From assembly GCF_006442315.1 (NCBI RefSeq), contig NZ_VFVY01000002.1, forward strand, positions 186,001 through 250,000: a stretch of 64,000 bases of DNA, read 5' to 3'. The notes under the pieces are model-generated. The model had not been told where the DNA came from, ran no database searches, and saw nothing but the letters and a program-made list of their open reading frames with translations. Of the stretch, positions 54,459-62,969 are shown piece after piece (the stretch's first letter is position 1; the number at the start of each line of letters is the position of its first letter). A program made the translations under genes and the position numbers. The DNA comes from Mesorhizobium sp. B2-3-4 (GTDB taxonomy: Bacteria; Pseudomonadota; Alphaproteobacteria; Rhizobiales; Rhizobiaceae).

Positions 54459-55886
54459 TCAGGCGTTCAGCTGGCTGACGAACTTCGTCGTCAGATAGGC
54501 CTGGATGCCTTCCGATCCGCCCTCGCTGCCATGGCCGGAATCCTTGATGCCGCCGAACGGCGTCTCCGGCGCAGCGAGCCCGAAATGGTTGATCGAGACC
54601 ATCCCGGCCTCGATGCCGCGCATCAGCCGGTCGGTGCGGTCCACGCGTCGCGAGAAGGCGAAGGCGGCCAGCCCGAAAGGCAGGCGGTTGGATTCGGCGA
54701 TAGCCTCATCGACTTCGGAAAAGCGGTTGACGATCGCGATCGGCCCAAACGGCTCGTCGTTCATGATGCGTGCCGAGAGCGGGACATTGGTCAGCACGGT
54801 CGGCTCGAAGAAGAAACCTTCATTGCCGATGCGTTTGCCGCCGGCGCGCAGTTGGCCGCCTGCCTCGACCGCATCGCGCACGAAGCCTGCCATGGCGTCG
54901 AGCCGGCGTGCGTGGGCGAGCGGCCCCATCTGGACGCCTTCGCTGGCTCCGTCGCCGACCTTCAGCTTGCCGGCGCCGGCGACGAAGGCCTCGACAAAGG
55001 CATCGAAAATGCCGTCCTGGACCAGGAAGCGGGTCGGTGCGGCGCAGACCTGCCCGGCATTGCGGAATTTGAGCGCAACGCCGGTGGCGCTGACGGCGCC
55101 GGGATCTGCGTCGTCGCAGACGATGAACGGAGCATGGCCGCCCAATTCCATGGTCGTCCGCTTGAGGTGGCGCGCCGACAGTTCGCCCAGATGACGGCCG
55201 ACAGGCACCGAGCCGGTGAAGGAAACCTTGCGGATGACGGTCGACGCGATCAGGTGCTGCGATATTTCCGCGGGAACGCCAAATACAAGATTGAGCACGC
55301 CTGCCGGAACGCCGGCTTCTTCGAAGCACTTGACCAGTTCGATCACGCTGCTCGGCGTCTCTTCGGGCGCCTTGGCGATGATGGAGCAGCCAGCCGCCAG
55401 CGCGCCGGCGATCTTGCGCACGATCTGCCCGATGGGAAAATTCCAGGGCGAGAAGGCCGCAACCGGTCCGACCGGCTCCGGCAGCACCATCTGCAAGATG
55501 CCGGGTGCGCGCGCCGGGATCACTCGGCCGTAAGCGCGCCGTCCTTCTTCCGCGTACCAGTCGATATGATCTCCGGCGCCCCGGGCCTCCATCAACGCTT
55601 CCGGCAGCGGCTTGCCTTGCTCGCGCGTGACGGCGCGGGCGACGGTCTCGGCGCGCTCCCGGGTAAGGGTCGCCGCCCGGCGCAGGATGTTGGCGCGCTC
55701 GTATGCCGAAACGCGGCTCCAATTGCGAAAGCCTTGTTCGGCTCCGGCCAGCGCCGCGTCGAGGTCCGCCGTCTCGGCAAAGGTGACCTCGCCGATGGTT
55801 TCTCCATTTGCCGGGTTGAGGATTTGTCCCCTGCGGTTGCCCGAGCCTGCGGACCATTTTCCGTTGATGAAGAGATGTGCCGACAT
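54459..55886 (-). CDS. NAD(P)-dependent succinate-semialdehyde-type dehydrogenase
   Basis: This 475-residue aldehyde dehydrogenase resembles GabD-type enzymes. Visible features are FSPWNFPIGQIVRKIAGALA, the general-base Glu in TTMELGGHAPFIV and the nucleophilic Cys in NAGQVCAAPTRF, then GPLAHARRLDAM and FEPTVLTNVP. It would oxidise the aldehyde left by the neighbouring aminotransferase. It leads the operon after an IclR gene, with operator-like repeats at 56059-56093 upstream. A degraded relative lies at 47300. Confidence 0.92.
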   Translation of the reverse strand: MSAHLFINGKWSAGSGNRRGQILNPANGETIGEVTFAETADLDAALAGAEQGFRNWSRVSAYERANILRRAATLTRERAETVARAVTREQGKPLPEALMEARGAGDHIDWYAEEGRRAYGRVIPARAPGILQMVLPEPVGPVAAFSPWNFPIGQIVRKIAGALAAGCSIIAKAPEETPSSVIELVKCFEEAGVPAGVLNLVFGVPAEISQHLIASTVIRKVSFTGSVPVGRHLGELSARHLKRTTMELGGHAPFIVCDDADPGAVSATGVALKFRNAGQVCAAPTRFLVQDGIFDAFVEAFVAGAGKLKVGDGASEGVQMGPLAHARRLDAMAGFVRDAVEAGGQLRAGGKRIGNEGFFFEPTVLTNVPLSARIMNDEPFGPIAIVNRFSEVDEAIAESNRLPFGLAAFAFSRRVDRTDRLMRGIEAGMVSINHFGLAAPETPFGGIKDSGHGSEGGSEGIQAYLTTKFVSQLNA

Positions 55887-56058
55887 GCGATCCGTTCCGC
55901 TTGAGATGACATCGTTCGGGAACGGCCGCTCGCGGCCGCGGCAGCGGCCGGAGACCGCGCCGGTTTCCGTCAGTGTGTCCAGGATTGGCGGCGCCAGTCG
56001 CCTCCGATGATGGGCCGGACACTAGCCGCGATCACATGGTTCGTCAATATTTTTGGAA

Positions 56059-56093
56059 CGTAATACGAAACGACGTTACGTATTGCGAAATAA
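56059..56093. promoter_or_regulatory. operator-like repeats upstream of the dehydrogenase gene
   Basis: CGTAATACG (56059-56067) and CGTATTGCG (56079-56087) form an inverted repeat with one mismatch. TACGAAACGA (56064-56073) and TGCGAAATAA (56084-56093) form a direct repeat with a 20-bp period. The latter matches the 54000-54029 site. Confidence 0.55.
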
Positions 56094-56124
56094 ACGGCAG
56101 TGTTGAAGGATCGTGGTCGGTGCC

Positions 56125-56955
56125 TCAGCTCGTCCCCTTGTGCGCCGTTGCGCGACCGCCGCGCGTCTCGAAGGGAAGGTGCCCGACATAGCCGAGGTTC
56201 CACGAAATCCTTTGTGCCGCGCGCAGCACCGCCTCGATCTGAGCGGGCGTCGGCTCGCGGCCGATATTCTGGATCGAACCGACGATGGCGATCGAGCCGA
56301 CGGTTTTACCGGAACCGTCCATCACCGGCGCCGCCAGCGCGCTGATGCCGAGCAGCATTTCTTCGGCCGCGGCCGCATAGCCTCGCCCACGCACCAGGTC
56401 CAACTGCCGTTCGAGTTCATCGATGTCGGTCACCGTATGCGGCGTCAGGCCGGCAAGGCCCCGTCGCCGCAATTGCTTCATGAGGCCCTGGCTGTCGAAG
56501 GCCAGCACCGCCTTGCCCTGGGCCGTGGCGTGGGGTTCGAGCATGCTGCCGACCCTTACGCCGATCTCCAGCGGCGACTTGCCGATCATCGTGTTCATCA
56601 CGATGTTGCCGCGGTTGCTGAGGCTGGAGATCACCACGGTCTCGCCGGTTTCGTCACGCAGCGACCGCATCGCATCCTGGGAGCCGGCAATGATGTCGAC
56701 TCGTTCGGCAGCCGCGCGGCCGATCAGATAGGTTCGGGCTCCAACGCGGTAGCGCTGTGTCGACGCGTTCTGGATGAGATAGCCGCGCTCGACCAGCGTC
56801 TGCAGATGGCGAAAGACCGTTCCCTTCGTCGTCTGCAGCTTGTTGGCAAGTTCACTGACGCCGATCTCTCCGGTCTCGAAGGCAACCGCCTCAAGCACCT
56901 CGAGCGCCAGGTGCACGGATTTCACGCCAAGCTTTTGATCGTCGGATTGGGTCAC
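56125..56955 (-). CDS. IclR family transcriptional regulator, copy 2
   Basis: This 276-residue IclR regulator has a winged helix (SVHLALEVLEAV, VSELANKLQTTKGTVFRHL) and an effector domain (PLEIGVRVGSML, HATAQGKAVLAF, IVGSIQNIGREPT). It starts with GTG at 56955 behind a strong AAGGGGA. It is clearly paralogous to the regulator at 48188, as long stretches such as TTKGTVFRHLQTLVERGY are identical. It lies upstream of the dehydrogenase gene on the same strand, at the other end of the island from copy 1. Confidence 0.92.
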   Translation of the reverse strand: MTQSDDQKLGVKSVHLALEVLEAVAFETGEIGVSELANKLQTTKGTVFRHLQTLVERGYLIQNASTQRYRVGARTYLIGRAAAERVDIIAGSQDAMRSLRDETGETVVISSLSNRGNIVMNTMIGKSPLEIGVRVGSMLEPHATAQGKAVLAFDSQGLMKQLRRRGLAGLTPHTVTDIDELERQLDLVRGRGYAAAAEEMLLGISALAAPVMDGSGKTVGSIAIVGSIQNIGREPTPAQIEAVLRAAQRISWNLGYVGHLPFETRGGRATAHKGTS

Positions 56956-56965
56956 GGTGTCCCCT

Positions 56966-57100
56966 TCATTGCGCGGGCATCCGGATTGTTCCCGGTGGCC
57001 CTTCAGCTGAAACAGGTCCGGCAAGCGTCACGGCGTTCCAGGAAATATCGGTCGCTTCGCGGTTGCCGGTCGCGCGTGTTTCCGGATCGCCGCGCGCCAT
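56966..57100 (-). CDS. possible small leader ORF before the IclR gene
   Basis: A 44-codon frame (MARGDPETRATGNREATD onward, ending TIRMPAQ) starts at an ATG at 57100 with AAAGGA about five bases upstream, and stops 10 bases before the IclR GTG. The position suggests translational coupling or a leader peptide. The composition is not striking and I recognise no family, so this may be chance. Confidence 0.3.
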   Translation of the reverse strand: MARGDPETRATGNREATDISWNAVTLAGPVSAEGPPGTIRMPAQ

Positions 57101-57453
57101 GGCAAATCCTTTCAGCCCTGATTTGCAATGGCCGTCGGTGTTTTTCCGTCGCGACATGGGCAATGCTCTCGAAATTCCGCTTACGCACAGTATGGCCGTG
57201 GTGCCCGTGGAGCCGCCCGGCCTCTGCAATTCGTCTCGTTGTAAGATACAGTGTTTCTCTTGACAATACGATATGGCCGATCATAGAAAGAGCCTCAACT
57301 TGGATTGGAATGGCCCGTCAGGGGAGATCGTGCCTTGATCCCAATGGCTCATCGGTGTGATGGCAGGGCTGATGTCCCGCGGTCGGTGGAGGCGTCGTCG
57401 AAGGTGCCGTCAACCGGCGCGACCTGCGAGACTTCTGAAGGGGAGGCGTAAGA
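57101..57453. other. regulatory region between the IclR gene and the divergent ABC transporter operon
   Basis: About 350 bases hold no recognised gene beyond the possible leader ORF. A -35/-10 pair for the ABC operon lies at 57260-57289, and AT-rich sequence (CTCGTTGTAAGATACAGTG) lies just upstream at 57235-57253. The region should carry the control sites for the divergent transporter and IclR genes. Confidence 0.55.
57260..57289 (+). promoter_or_regulatory. candidate promoter of the polyamine-type ABC operon
   Basis: A perfect -35 hexamer TTGACA (57260-57265) is followed after 18 bases by TAGAAA (57284-57289). It is about 165 bases before the ATPase start. Confidence 0.5.
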
Positions 57454-58563
57454 GTGGTGCATGCTCGCGGCGATGCCGCCCCGCAAAGGAGTTTCGTCGA
57501 ATTCGCGGGCGTCCAGAAGAGCTACGGCAGTATGAAGGTCGTGACAGACCTCAACCTTGGTATCGAGCGCGGCGAGTTCGTCACCCTGCTCGGGCCGTCC
57601 GGTTCGGGCAAGACGACGTGCCTGATGATGCTGGCCGGTTTCGAAAATCTGTCGGGCGGCGATATCTTGCTGGACGGCGCCTCGATAGGCTCGATGCCGC
57701 CGCAGAAGCGCAACATCGGCATGGTGTTCCAGAGCTATGCGCTGTTCCCGCACATGACGATCGCGGAGAACATCGCATTCCCGCTGCAGGCGCGCGGCAT
57801 CGGCAAGTCCGAGACGGCCGAACGGGTGGCCAAGGCATTGGCGATGATCCGCCTCGATAGTTTCGGCGGGCGCCTGCCGGGGCAGCTCTCGGGCGGCCAG
57901 CAGCAGCGAGTGGCGCTCGCCCGCGCGCTGGTGTTCGAGCCGAGCCTGGTGCTGATGGATGAGCCGCTCGGCGCGCTCGACAAGCAGCTGCGCGAGGAGA
58001 TGCAGTACGAAATCATGCACATCCAGCAGCGGCTTGGGGTCACCGTGGTCTACGTGACCCACGACCAGACCGAAGCGCTGACCATGTCCAGCCGCGTGGC
58101 GGTGTTCAATGGCGGCAAGATCCAGCAGCTGGGGCCGCCGAAGCAGATCTACGAGGAGCCGGCCAACAGTTTCGTCGCCCGCTTCATCGGCGAGAACAAC
58201 AGGCTGAACGGCACGGTGCGGACCATGGACGGCGGCGCCTGCACGGTCGACGTGGGCGACGGCCAGAACATCCGTGCTGCCGCCATCAACGTCTCGGCGG
58301 TGGGGGAGCCGACCATGCTGTCCATCCGGCCCGAGCGTGCCGTGATCGGCGCCGCCGCCGCCAATGCGGAGAATTCGTTCGAGGCCACCATCGACGAGAT
58401 CGTCTTTCATGGCGACCATCTTCGCATGTCGGCGACGCTGTGCGCGCAGCCCGGTTTCATCGTCAAGATTCCGAACGGCGCCGGCGTCAGCGTCGGCTCG
58501 CCGGGCGATCGCATCAGAATTGGCTGGGCGGCAAGCGACTGCCGAGCCCTCGACCATGGCTGA
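57454..58563 (+). CDS. ABC transporter ATP-binding protein, spermidine/putrescine (PotA) type
   Basis: The 369 residues comprise an ATPase domain (Walker A GPSGSGKTT, Q-loop FQSYALFPHMTIAEN, signature [14 protein letters not shown], Walker B LVLMDEPLGALDKQ, switch YVTHDQTEA) and a C-terminal TOBE domain. The layout is that of PotA/UgpC-type ATPases. It starts with GTG at 57454 behind GGGAGG. It leads the operon ATPase - binding protein - permease - permease, divergent from the island's catabolic genes. Confidence 0.93.
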   Translation: MVHARGDAAPQRSFVEFAGVQKSYGSMKVVTDLNLGIERGEFVTLLGPSGSGKTTCLMMLAGFENLSGGDILLDGASIGSMPPQKRNIGMVFQSYALFPHMTIAENIAFPLQARGIGKSETAERVAKALAMIRLDSFGGRLPGQLSGGQQQRVALARALVFEPSLVLMDEPLGALDKQLREEMQYEIMHIQQRLGVTVVYVTHDQTEALTMSSRVAVFNGGKIQQLGPPKQIYEEPANSFVARFIGENNRLNGTVRTMDGGACTVDVGDGQNIRAAAINVSAVGEPTMLSIRPERAVIGAAAANAENSFEATIDEIVFHGDHLRMSATLCAQPGFIVKIPNGAGVSVGSPGDRIRIGWAASDCRALDHG

Positions 58564-58611
58564 CAGGCAAGGCAGCCGGACTTCACCTTCACGCTAAAAC
58601 AAAAAAGGGGA

Positions 58612-59658
58612 ATGGAAATGAAGAAATCGAGCCTGATGAGCGGCCTGCTGGCCGCCGTAGTCCTGGGGGCGGGCATAGGCCATGCCTTTGCGTCTGATGT
58701 GACCGTCGCCACCTGGGGCGGCACCTATACAGAGAAGCAGCGCAAATCGATATTCGATCCCTACACGGCGAAGTCTGGAGACGCCGTGCTCGACGCCGTC
58801 TATACCGGCGGCCTTGGCCAGATCCAGGCGATGATCGAGTCCGGCAACACCACCTGGGACGTGATCCAGATGGGCGCGCCCGAAATGTTCAACGCCTGCG
58901 GCCAGGGCCTGATCGAGGAGCTCGACACCAGCAAGCTCGCCTCGGCGGCCGATTTCAAGGAGCCCGGCATCACCAAATGCGGCATCGGCGCCATCGGCTG
59001 GGGCATGGTCATCGCCTACAACTCCAAGCTCACCGGCGACCAGCCCAAGAGCTGGAACGATTTCTGGGACCTGAAGAAATATCCGGGCAAGCGCGCCATG
59101 AAGCGCGAGCCGCAGAACAATCTCGAAGGGGCGCTGCTTGCCGACGGCGTCGCCCCGGCTGACGTCTACAAGGTTCTGTCCACCAAGGAAGGCGTCGACC
59201 GCGCCTTCAAGAAGCTGGATGAGATCAAGGCGGACATCCAGTGGTGGGAGGCCGGCGCACAGCCGCCCGAATGGCTCGCCAATGGCGGCGTGGCCATGTC
59301 CACGACCTTCGTCGGCCGCATTCTGGAAGCGCAGGCCGAAGGTGCTGCCATAAAGTTCGGCTGGCCGGGCTCTCTCTACAACGTCGACTACTGGGCCATC
59401 GTCAGCGGCACCAAGAAGAAGGATGCCGCCTATGCCTTCCTGAGCTATGCGACCTCGCCCGAGGCTCAAGCCGAGTTTTCCAAGATCCAGCCGGTGGCGC
59501 CGGTCAACCTGAAGGCGTCGGCGCTGCTGACGCCGGAGCGGATCGCGATCATGCCTGTCGGCGACAATCTCAAGGACGCGGTTCCCATCGACAGCAATTT
59601 CTGGAACGACAATCTGGAAGCGCTGACCGAAAGGTTCAACGCCTGGGCCTCGAAATGA
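58612..59658 (+). CDS. ABC transporter substrate-binding protein, PotD type
   Basis: This 348-residue periplasmic binding protein has a signal peptide (MEMKKSSLMSGLLAAVVLGA, ending near HAFA) and a PotD-like domain (VTVATWGGTYTEKQRKSIF, GWGMVIAYNSKLTGDQP, SWNDFWDLKKYPGKRAM). Related proteins bind polyamines or similar cations and a few bind other organic compounds. A second ATG at 58618 is possible. A hairpin (59666-59697) follows directly. Confidence 0.92.
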   Translation: MEMKKSSLMSGLLAAVVLGAGIGHAFASDVTVATWGGTYTEKQRKSIFDPYTAKSGDAVLDAVYTGGLGQIQAMIESGNTTWDVIQMGAPEMFNACGQGLIEELDTSKLASAADFKEPGITKCGIGAIGWGMVIAYNSKLTGDQPKSWNDFWDLKKYPGKRAMKREPQNNLEGALLADGVAPADVYKVLSTKEGVDRAFKKLDEIKADIQWWEAGAQPPEWLANGGVAMSTTFVGRILEAQAEGAAIKFGWPGSLYNVDYWAIVSGTKKKDAAYAFLSYATSPEAQAEFSKIQPVAPVNLKASALLTPERIAIMPVGDNLKDAVPIDSNFWNDNLEALTERFNAWASK

Positions 59659-59665
59659 TAAAGCT

Positions 59666-59697
59666 CGTCCCCGGCGCGGTTCGCCAAACCGGGGACG
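59666..59697 (+). other. intercistronic hairpin after the PotD-type gene
   Basis: Perfect 9-bp arms CGTCCCCGG (59666-59674) and CCGGGGACG (59689-59697) enclose 14 bases, eight bases after the binding-protein stop and 40 before the permease start. There is no T-run. The position is the same as the hairpin after the other binding-protein gene (36230-36258). Confidence 0.68.
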
Positions 59698-59737
59698 ACG
59701 ACTGCCTGCAGCGATAGCCGAGCGAGCAAAACCAAGC

Positions 59738-60973
59738 ATGGCCAGCGTATCGATTCCAGCGGATGGCCGGCGAAACGGCCCGTCAGTCCTCATGAGGTTC
59801 TGCCGGTCGCTGATGCGACACGGGCTTCTGCTGCCATGCCTGCTGTTCATGGCCTTCATCTTCGTCTGGCCGATCGTGTCGCTGCTGGCCAAGGGCGTCT
59901 ACAGCCCGGAAGTGCGCGATACCTTGCCGCAGACCGCCGTGGCGGTTCTGACCTGGGATGGCGCCGGCGATCCGCCCGATACCGTCTACGGCGCGCTGGT
60001 GGCGGATCTGCGCGCCGCCGACCGCCGGGACGTCGCCAATGCCGGCCGCCGCCTCAACTACGAGATCCCCAGCTATCGCAGCCTGCTCATCAAGACGGCG
60101 TCCGCCCTGCAGAAAAGCTCGACCGAGCCGCCGCGCCAGCAACTGATCGAAATCGACGCCAAGTGGCAGGACAGGACGTTCTGGACGGCGATGCGCCGCG
60201 CCGCGCCCGCCCTCACGCCTTACTATCTTCTCAAGGCCCTGGACCTCGAGCAGAAGGATGATGGCGGCATCGGCCGGGTGGCGCCGCAGGAAGCGACGTT
60301 CGTCGACGTTCTGGGCCGCTCGCTATGGATATCGGCCGTGGTGACGGCCATATGCCTGGTCCTTGCCTTCCCCGTCGCTTTCAGGATCGCGGCTGCTTCG
60401 CCGCGCTGGCAAGGCATCCTGCTTCTTCTGGTGCTGCTGCCGTTCTGGACCTCGCTTCTGGTGCGCACCAGCGCCTGGGTGGTGCTGCTGCAGGACAATG
60501 GCATCGTCAATTCGCTGCTGTTGTCGAGCGGCATCATCGATCAGCCGGTCCATCTGATCTTCAATCGCGTCGGCGTCTACATCGCCTTCGTGCATGTCAT
60601 GCTGCCGTTCATGATACTGCCCATCTACAGCGTCATGGTCGGCATCTCGAAGGATTATACGCGCGCCGCCTTCAGCCTCGGCGCCAGCGGACCGCGCACC
60701 TTCTACAAAGTGTATTTGCCGCTGGTGTGGCCCGGCATCTGGTCGGGCTGCCTGCTGAGCTACGTCATCGTCGTCGGCTACTACATCACCCCGCTGCTGA
60801 TCGGCGGCAGCCAGGATCAGATGCTCAGCTACTTCATCGCCTTCTATACCAAGCAGACAGTGAATTGGGGCCTCGCCTCCGCGCTGGCGATCCTGCTGAC
60901 GACCTGCGTCCTGGTGCTGGTCGGCCTCTACGGCCTGCTCGGCCGCAAATCCCAAATCGTCGTGAAGGCCTGA
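59738..60973 (+). CDS. ABC transporter permease, PotB type, with large periplasmic insertion
   Basis: This 411-residue permease is longer than PotB (about 275 residues). After the first membrane helix a polar segment of about 130 residues (TWDGAGDPPDTVYGALVADL onward) is inserted, probably in the periplasm. The rest has the usual helices and the EAA region AAFSLGASGPRTFYKVYLPL. Such insertions occur in a known subset of these permeases. It may shape contact with the binding protein. Confidence 0.9.
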   Translation: MASVSIPADGRRNGPSVLMRFCRSLMRHGLLLPCLLFMAFIFVWPIVSLLAKGVYSPEVRDTLPQTAVAVLTWDGAGDPPDTVYGALVADLRAADRRDVANAGRRLNYEIPSYRSLLIKTASALQKSSTEPPRQQLIEIDAKWQDRTFWTAMRRAAPALTPYYLLKALDLEQKDDGGIGRVAPQEATFVDVLGRSLWISAVVTAICLVLAFPVAFRIAAASPRWQGILLLLVLLPFWTSLLVRTSAWVVLLQDNGIVNSLLLSSGIIDQPVHLIFNRVGVYIAFVHVMLPFMILPIYSVMVGISKDYTRAAFSLGASGPRTFYKVYLPLVWPGIWSGCLLSYVIVVGYYITPLLIGGSQDQMLSYFIAFYTKQTVNWGLASALAILLTTCVLVLVGLYGLLGRKSQIVVKA

Positions 60974-60978
60974 GCCCG

Positions 60979-61800
60979 ATGTCCGGTCCAACACACAAGC
61001 CGAGAGCCGACATCTGGCGCACGCTGGCAAGCGTGGTGACGGTGCTGGTCTTCCTGTTCCTGCTGGTGCCGATCGCGGCAGTGCTGCCGCTGTCCTTCAG
61101 TTCCGGCTCGTTCCTTTCCTATCCCATGCCCGGCCTGTCGCTGCGCTGGTACGAGGAACTTTTGACCAATTACAAATGGCTGCTCGCGCTGAAGAACAGC
61201 GCGGTCGTCGGTGTGGGCGCCGCTGCGCTGTCCACCGTTCTTGGCCTGTCGGCGGCCATCGCCATGAACGGTCTCGGCAAGCGGGCCCGCAGCATCGTCA
61301 ACGGCTTCCTGATCGCGCCGCTGGTCATGCCGGTCATCATCATGGCCGTCGGCCTGTATCTGTTCCTTTCCGGCCTTGGTCTCGCAGGAACCATTACCGG
61401 CATCATCCTGGCCCATACCGTCATCGGCACGCCCTATGTGGTCATCTCCGCCACCGCGGCGCTTCAGAACTTCGACATGCAATTGATCCGCGCCGCCAAA
61501 AGCCTCGGCGCATCGCCCTGGATGGCCTATCGGCGCGTGATGCTGCCGGCGATCCGCCCGGCCATAATCGCCGGCGCGCTTTTCGCCTTCGTCGCCTCGT
61601 TCGACGAGGTGGTGATCGTGCTCTTTCTCGCCGGCCCCGGCCAGGTGACGCTGCCGGTGCGGTTGTTCGAGGGCATACGCGACGAACTCACGCCGGTCGT
61701 CATCGCCGCCGCGGTGGTGATGATCTCGATTTCGATCGGGCTGATGGCGGTGATCGAGATTCTGCGCCGCAAGTCCGTTGCCCGGCGCGGCATGGCCTGA
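60979..61800 (+). CDS. ABC transporter permease, PotC type
   Basis: This 273-residue inner-membrane permease has six helices and the EAA loop AAKSLGASPWMAYRRVMLPAI (in parts). The ATG at 60979 lies six bases after the preceding stop; the earlier overlapping frame is spurious. It completes the four-gene transporter. Confidence 0.92.
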   Translation: MSGPTHKPRADIWRTLASVVTVLVFLFLLVPIAAVLPLSFSSGSFLSYPMPGLSLRWYEELLTNYKWLLALKNSAVVGVGAAALSTVLGLSAAIAMNGLGKRARSIVNGFLIAPLVMPVIIMAVGLYLFLSGLGLAGTITGIILAHTVIGTPYVVISATAALQNFDMQLIRAAKSLGASPWMAYRRVMLPAIRPAIIAGALFAFVASFDEVVIVLFLAGPGQVTLPVRLFEGIRDELTPVVIAAAVVMISISIGLMAVIEILRRKSVARRGMA

Positions 61801-61937
61801 ACGGTACGGAACACATTGCTTGCGCCGGGAGAGGCGTGGTCGAGATGCCGACGAACATGCCGGTGGCGGATGGCCAGTGGCACTCTTGAAACGATCTGGC
61901 ACAGCGGCACATCCCCAACTGTTGAGCGTGGCTTTGC

Positions 61938-62969
61938 TTGCCTTGTGCTGTCGCGATGCTCTTCGATGCGCTACGGTTAACGCTTGACCGAGACATCGTT
62001 ATTGACGAACGTCTGTTCGAATCACGATGGCGTTGGAAGGTTTCGGTGGCCGCTTCCCCGATCGGCGGTTACCGCCGGCATTCTGCTCGTATCCAATCGA
62101 CCGAGCCCGCACATCGCGCCATTGCTGACTTGCGATCGGCGGCGCCGACGGCGGAAGGCCCTGTAACGGTGACACGCCGCGGATGCATATCCTTTTCGAG
62201 GATGCGAGCGGGATCTCATGTCTTCCACGCCCGGCAGCACCTTTTGTATGTCGGACTTGAAGCCGCCTCCGGTGTCCGCGCCAAGGTGGGCGACGGCGCG
62301 GATCGCGAATATGATGCGCCCGCGGGAAGCATCCTGTGGAAACCGTCTCACCTCGAAGCCCATCTTCACCTGTCGAAGGCACGCGAAAGCTCGATCGTCG
62401 TCTTCACGGACGAGAACCTTTCGGAACTCGCGAAACAACAGTTTGGGGTCGAGGACATCAACTGGGGTGCGCCCCTTTCGGGCGCCCTCGATCTCAACGT
62501 TCTGCGCATCGCGCAATTGCTTAGGGACGAACTCACCAATGATCAGGCAAACGGGCTTCTGGTCGAGTCGCTGATCGCGATACTCGGGGTCCATCTTCTT
62601 CATGCCTACGCTTCTCCAGGCGTCAGACCGGATACCTTCAAAGGCGGGCTTGCCAAGCCGGCTGCCCGCAAACTGCAGAGCTATCTGCAGGCAAATCTCG
62701 GCCAGAAGGTTTCCGTTGGCGAACTCGCGGCCATGGTCAATCTTTCGCCCAAGCATTTCACCCAGGCTTTCAGCCGGACCTTCGGCAAGGCGCCGCACCG
62801 CTACCTCCGCGACCTGCGGCTCGACCATGCGGCCGGGTTGCTCGCGCAGCAGCGACTGACCATTGCCGAGGTTGCCTATCTCAGTGGGTTTTCCAGCCAG
62901 AGCCACCTGACTGCCGCTCTGCAAAAGCACCGCCAGACAACGCCCACGCGGTTACGATCTTCAACATAA
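61938..62969 (+). CDS. AraC family transcriptional regulator
   Basis: The C-terminal 100 residues form a typical AraC DNA-binding domain with two helix-turn-helices (VSVGELAAMVNLSPKHFTQAFSRTFG and LTIAEVAYLSGFSSQSHLTAAL, read in parts). The centre is a plausible effector domain (about 85-230, HVFHARQHLLYVGLEAASG). The first 75 residues are low-complexity and basic, so the true start may be the GTG at 62169 or the ATG of MRAGSHV nearby. It lies between the ABC operon and the autotransporter gene. Confidence 0.82.
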   Translation: MPCAVAMLFDALRLTLDRDIVIDERLFESRWRWKVSVAASPIGGYRRHSARIQSTEPAHRAIADLRSAAPTAEGPVTVTRRGCISFSRMRAGSHVFHARQHLLYVGLEAASGVRAKVGDGADREYDAPAGSILWKPSHLEAHLHLSKARESSIVVFTDENLSELAKQQFGVEDINWGAPLSGALDLNVLRIAQLLRDELTNDQANGLLVESLIAILGVHLLHAYASPGVRPDTFKGGLAKPAARKLQSYLQANLGQKVSVGELAAMVNLSPKHFTQAFSRTFGKAPHRYLRDLRLDHAAGLLAQQRLTIAEVAYLSGFSSQSHLTAALQKHRQTTPTRLRSST

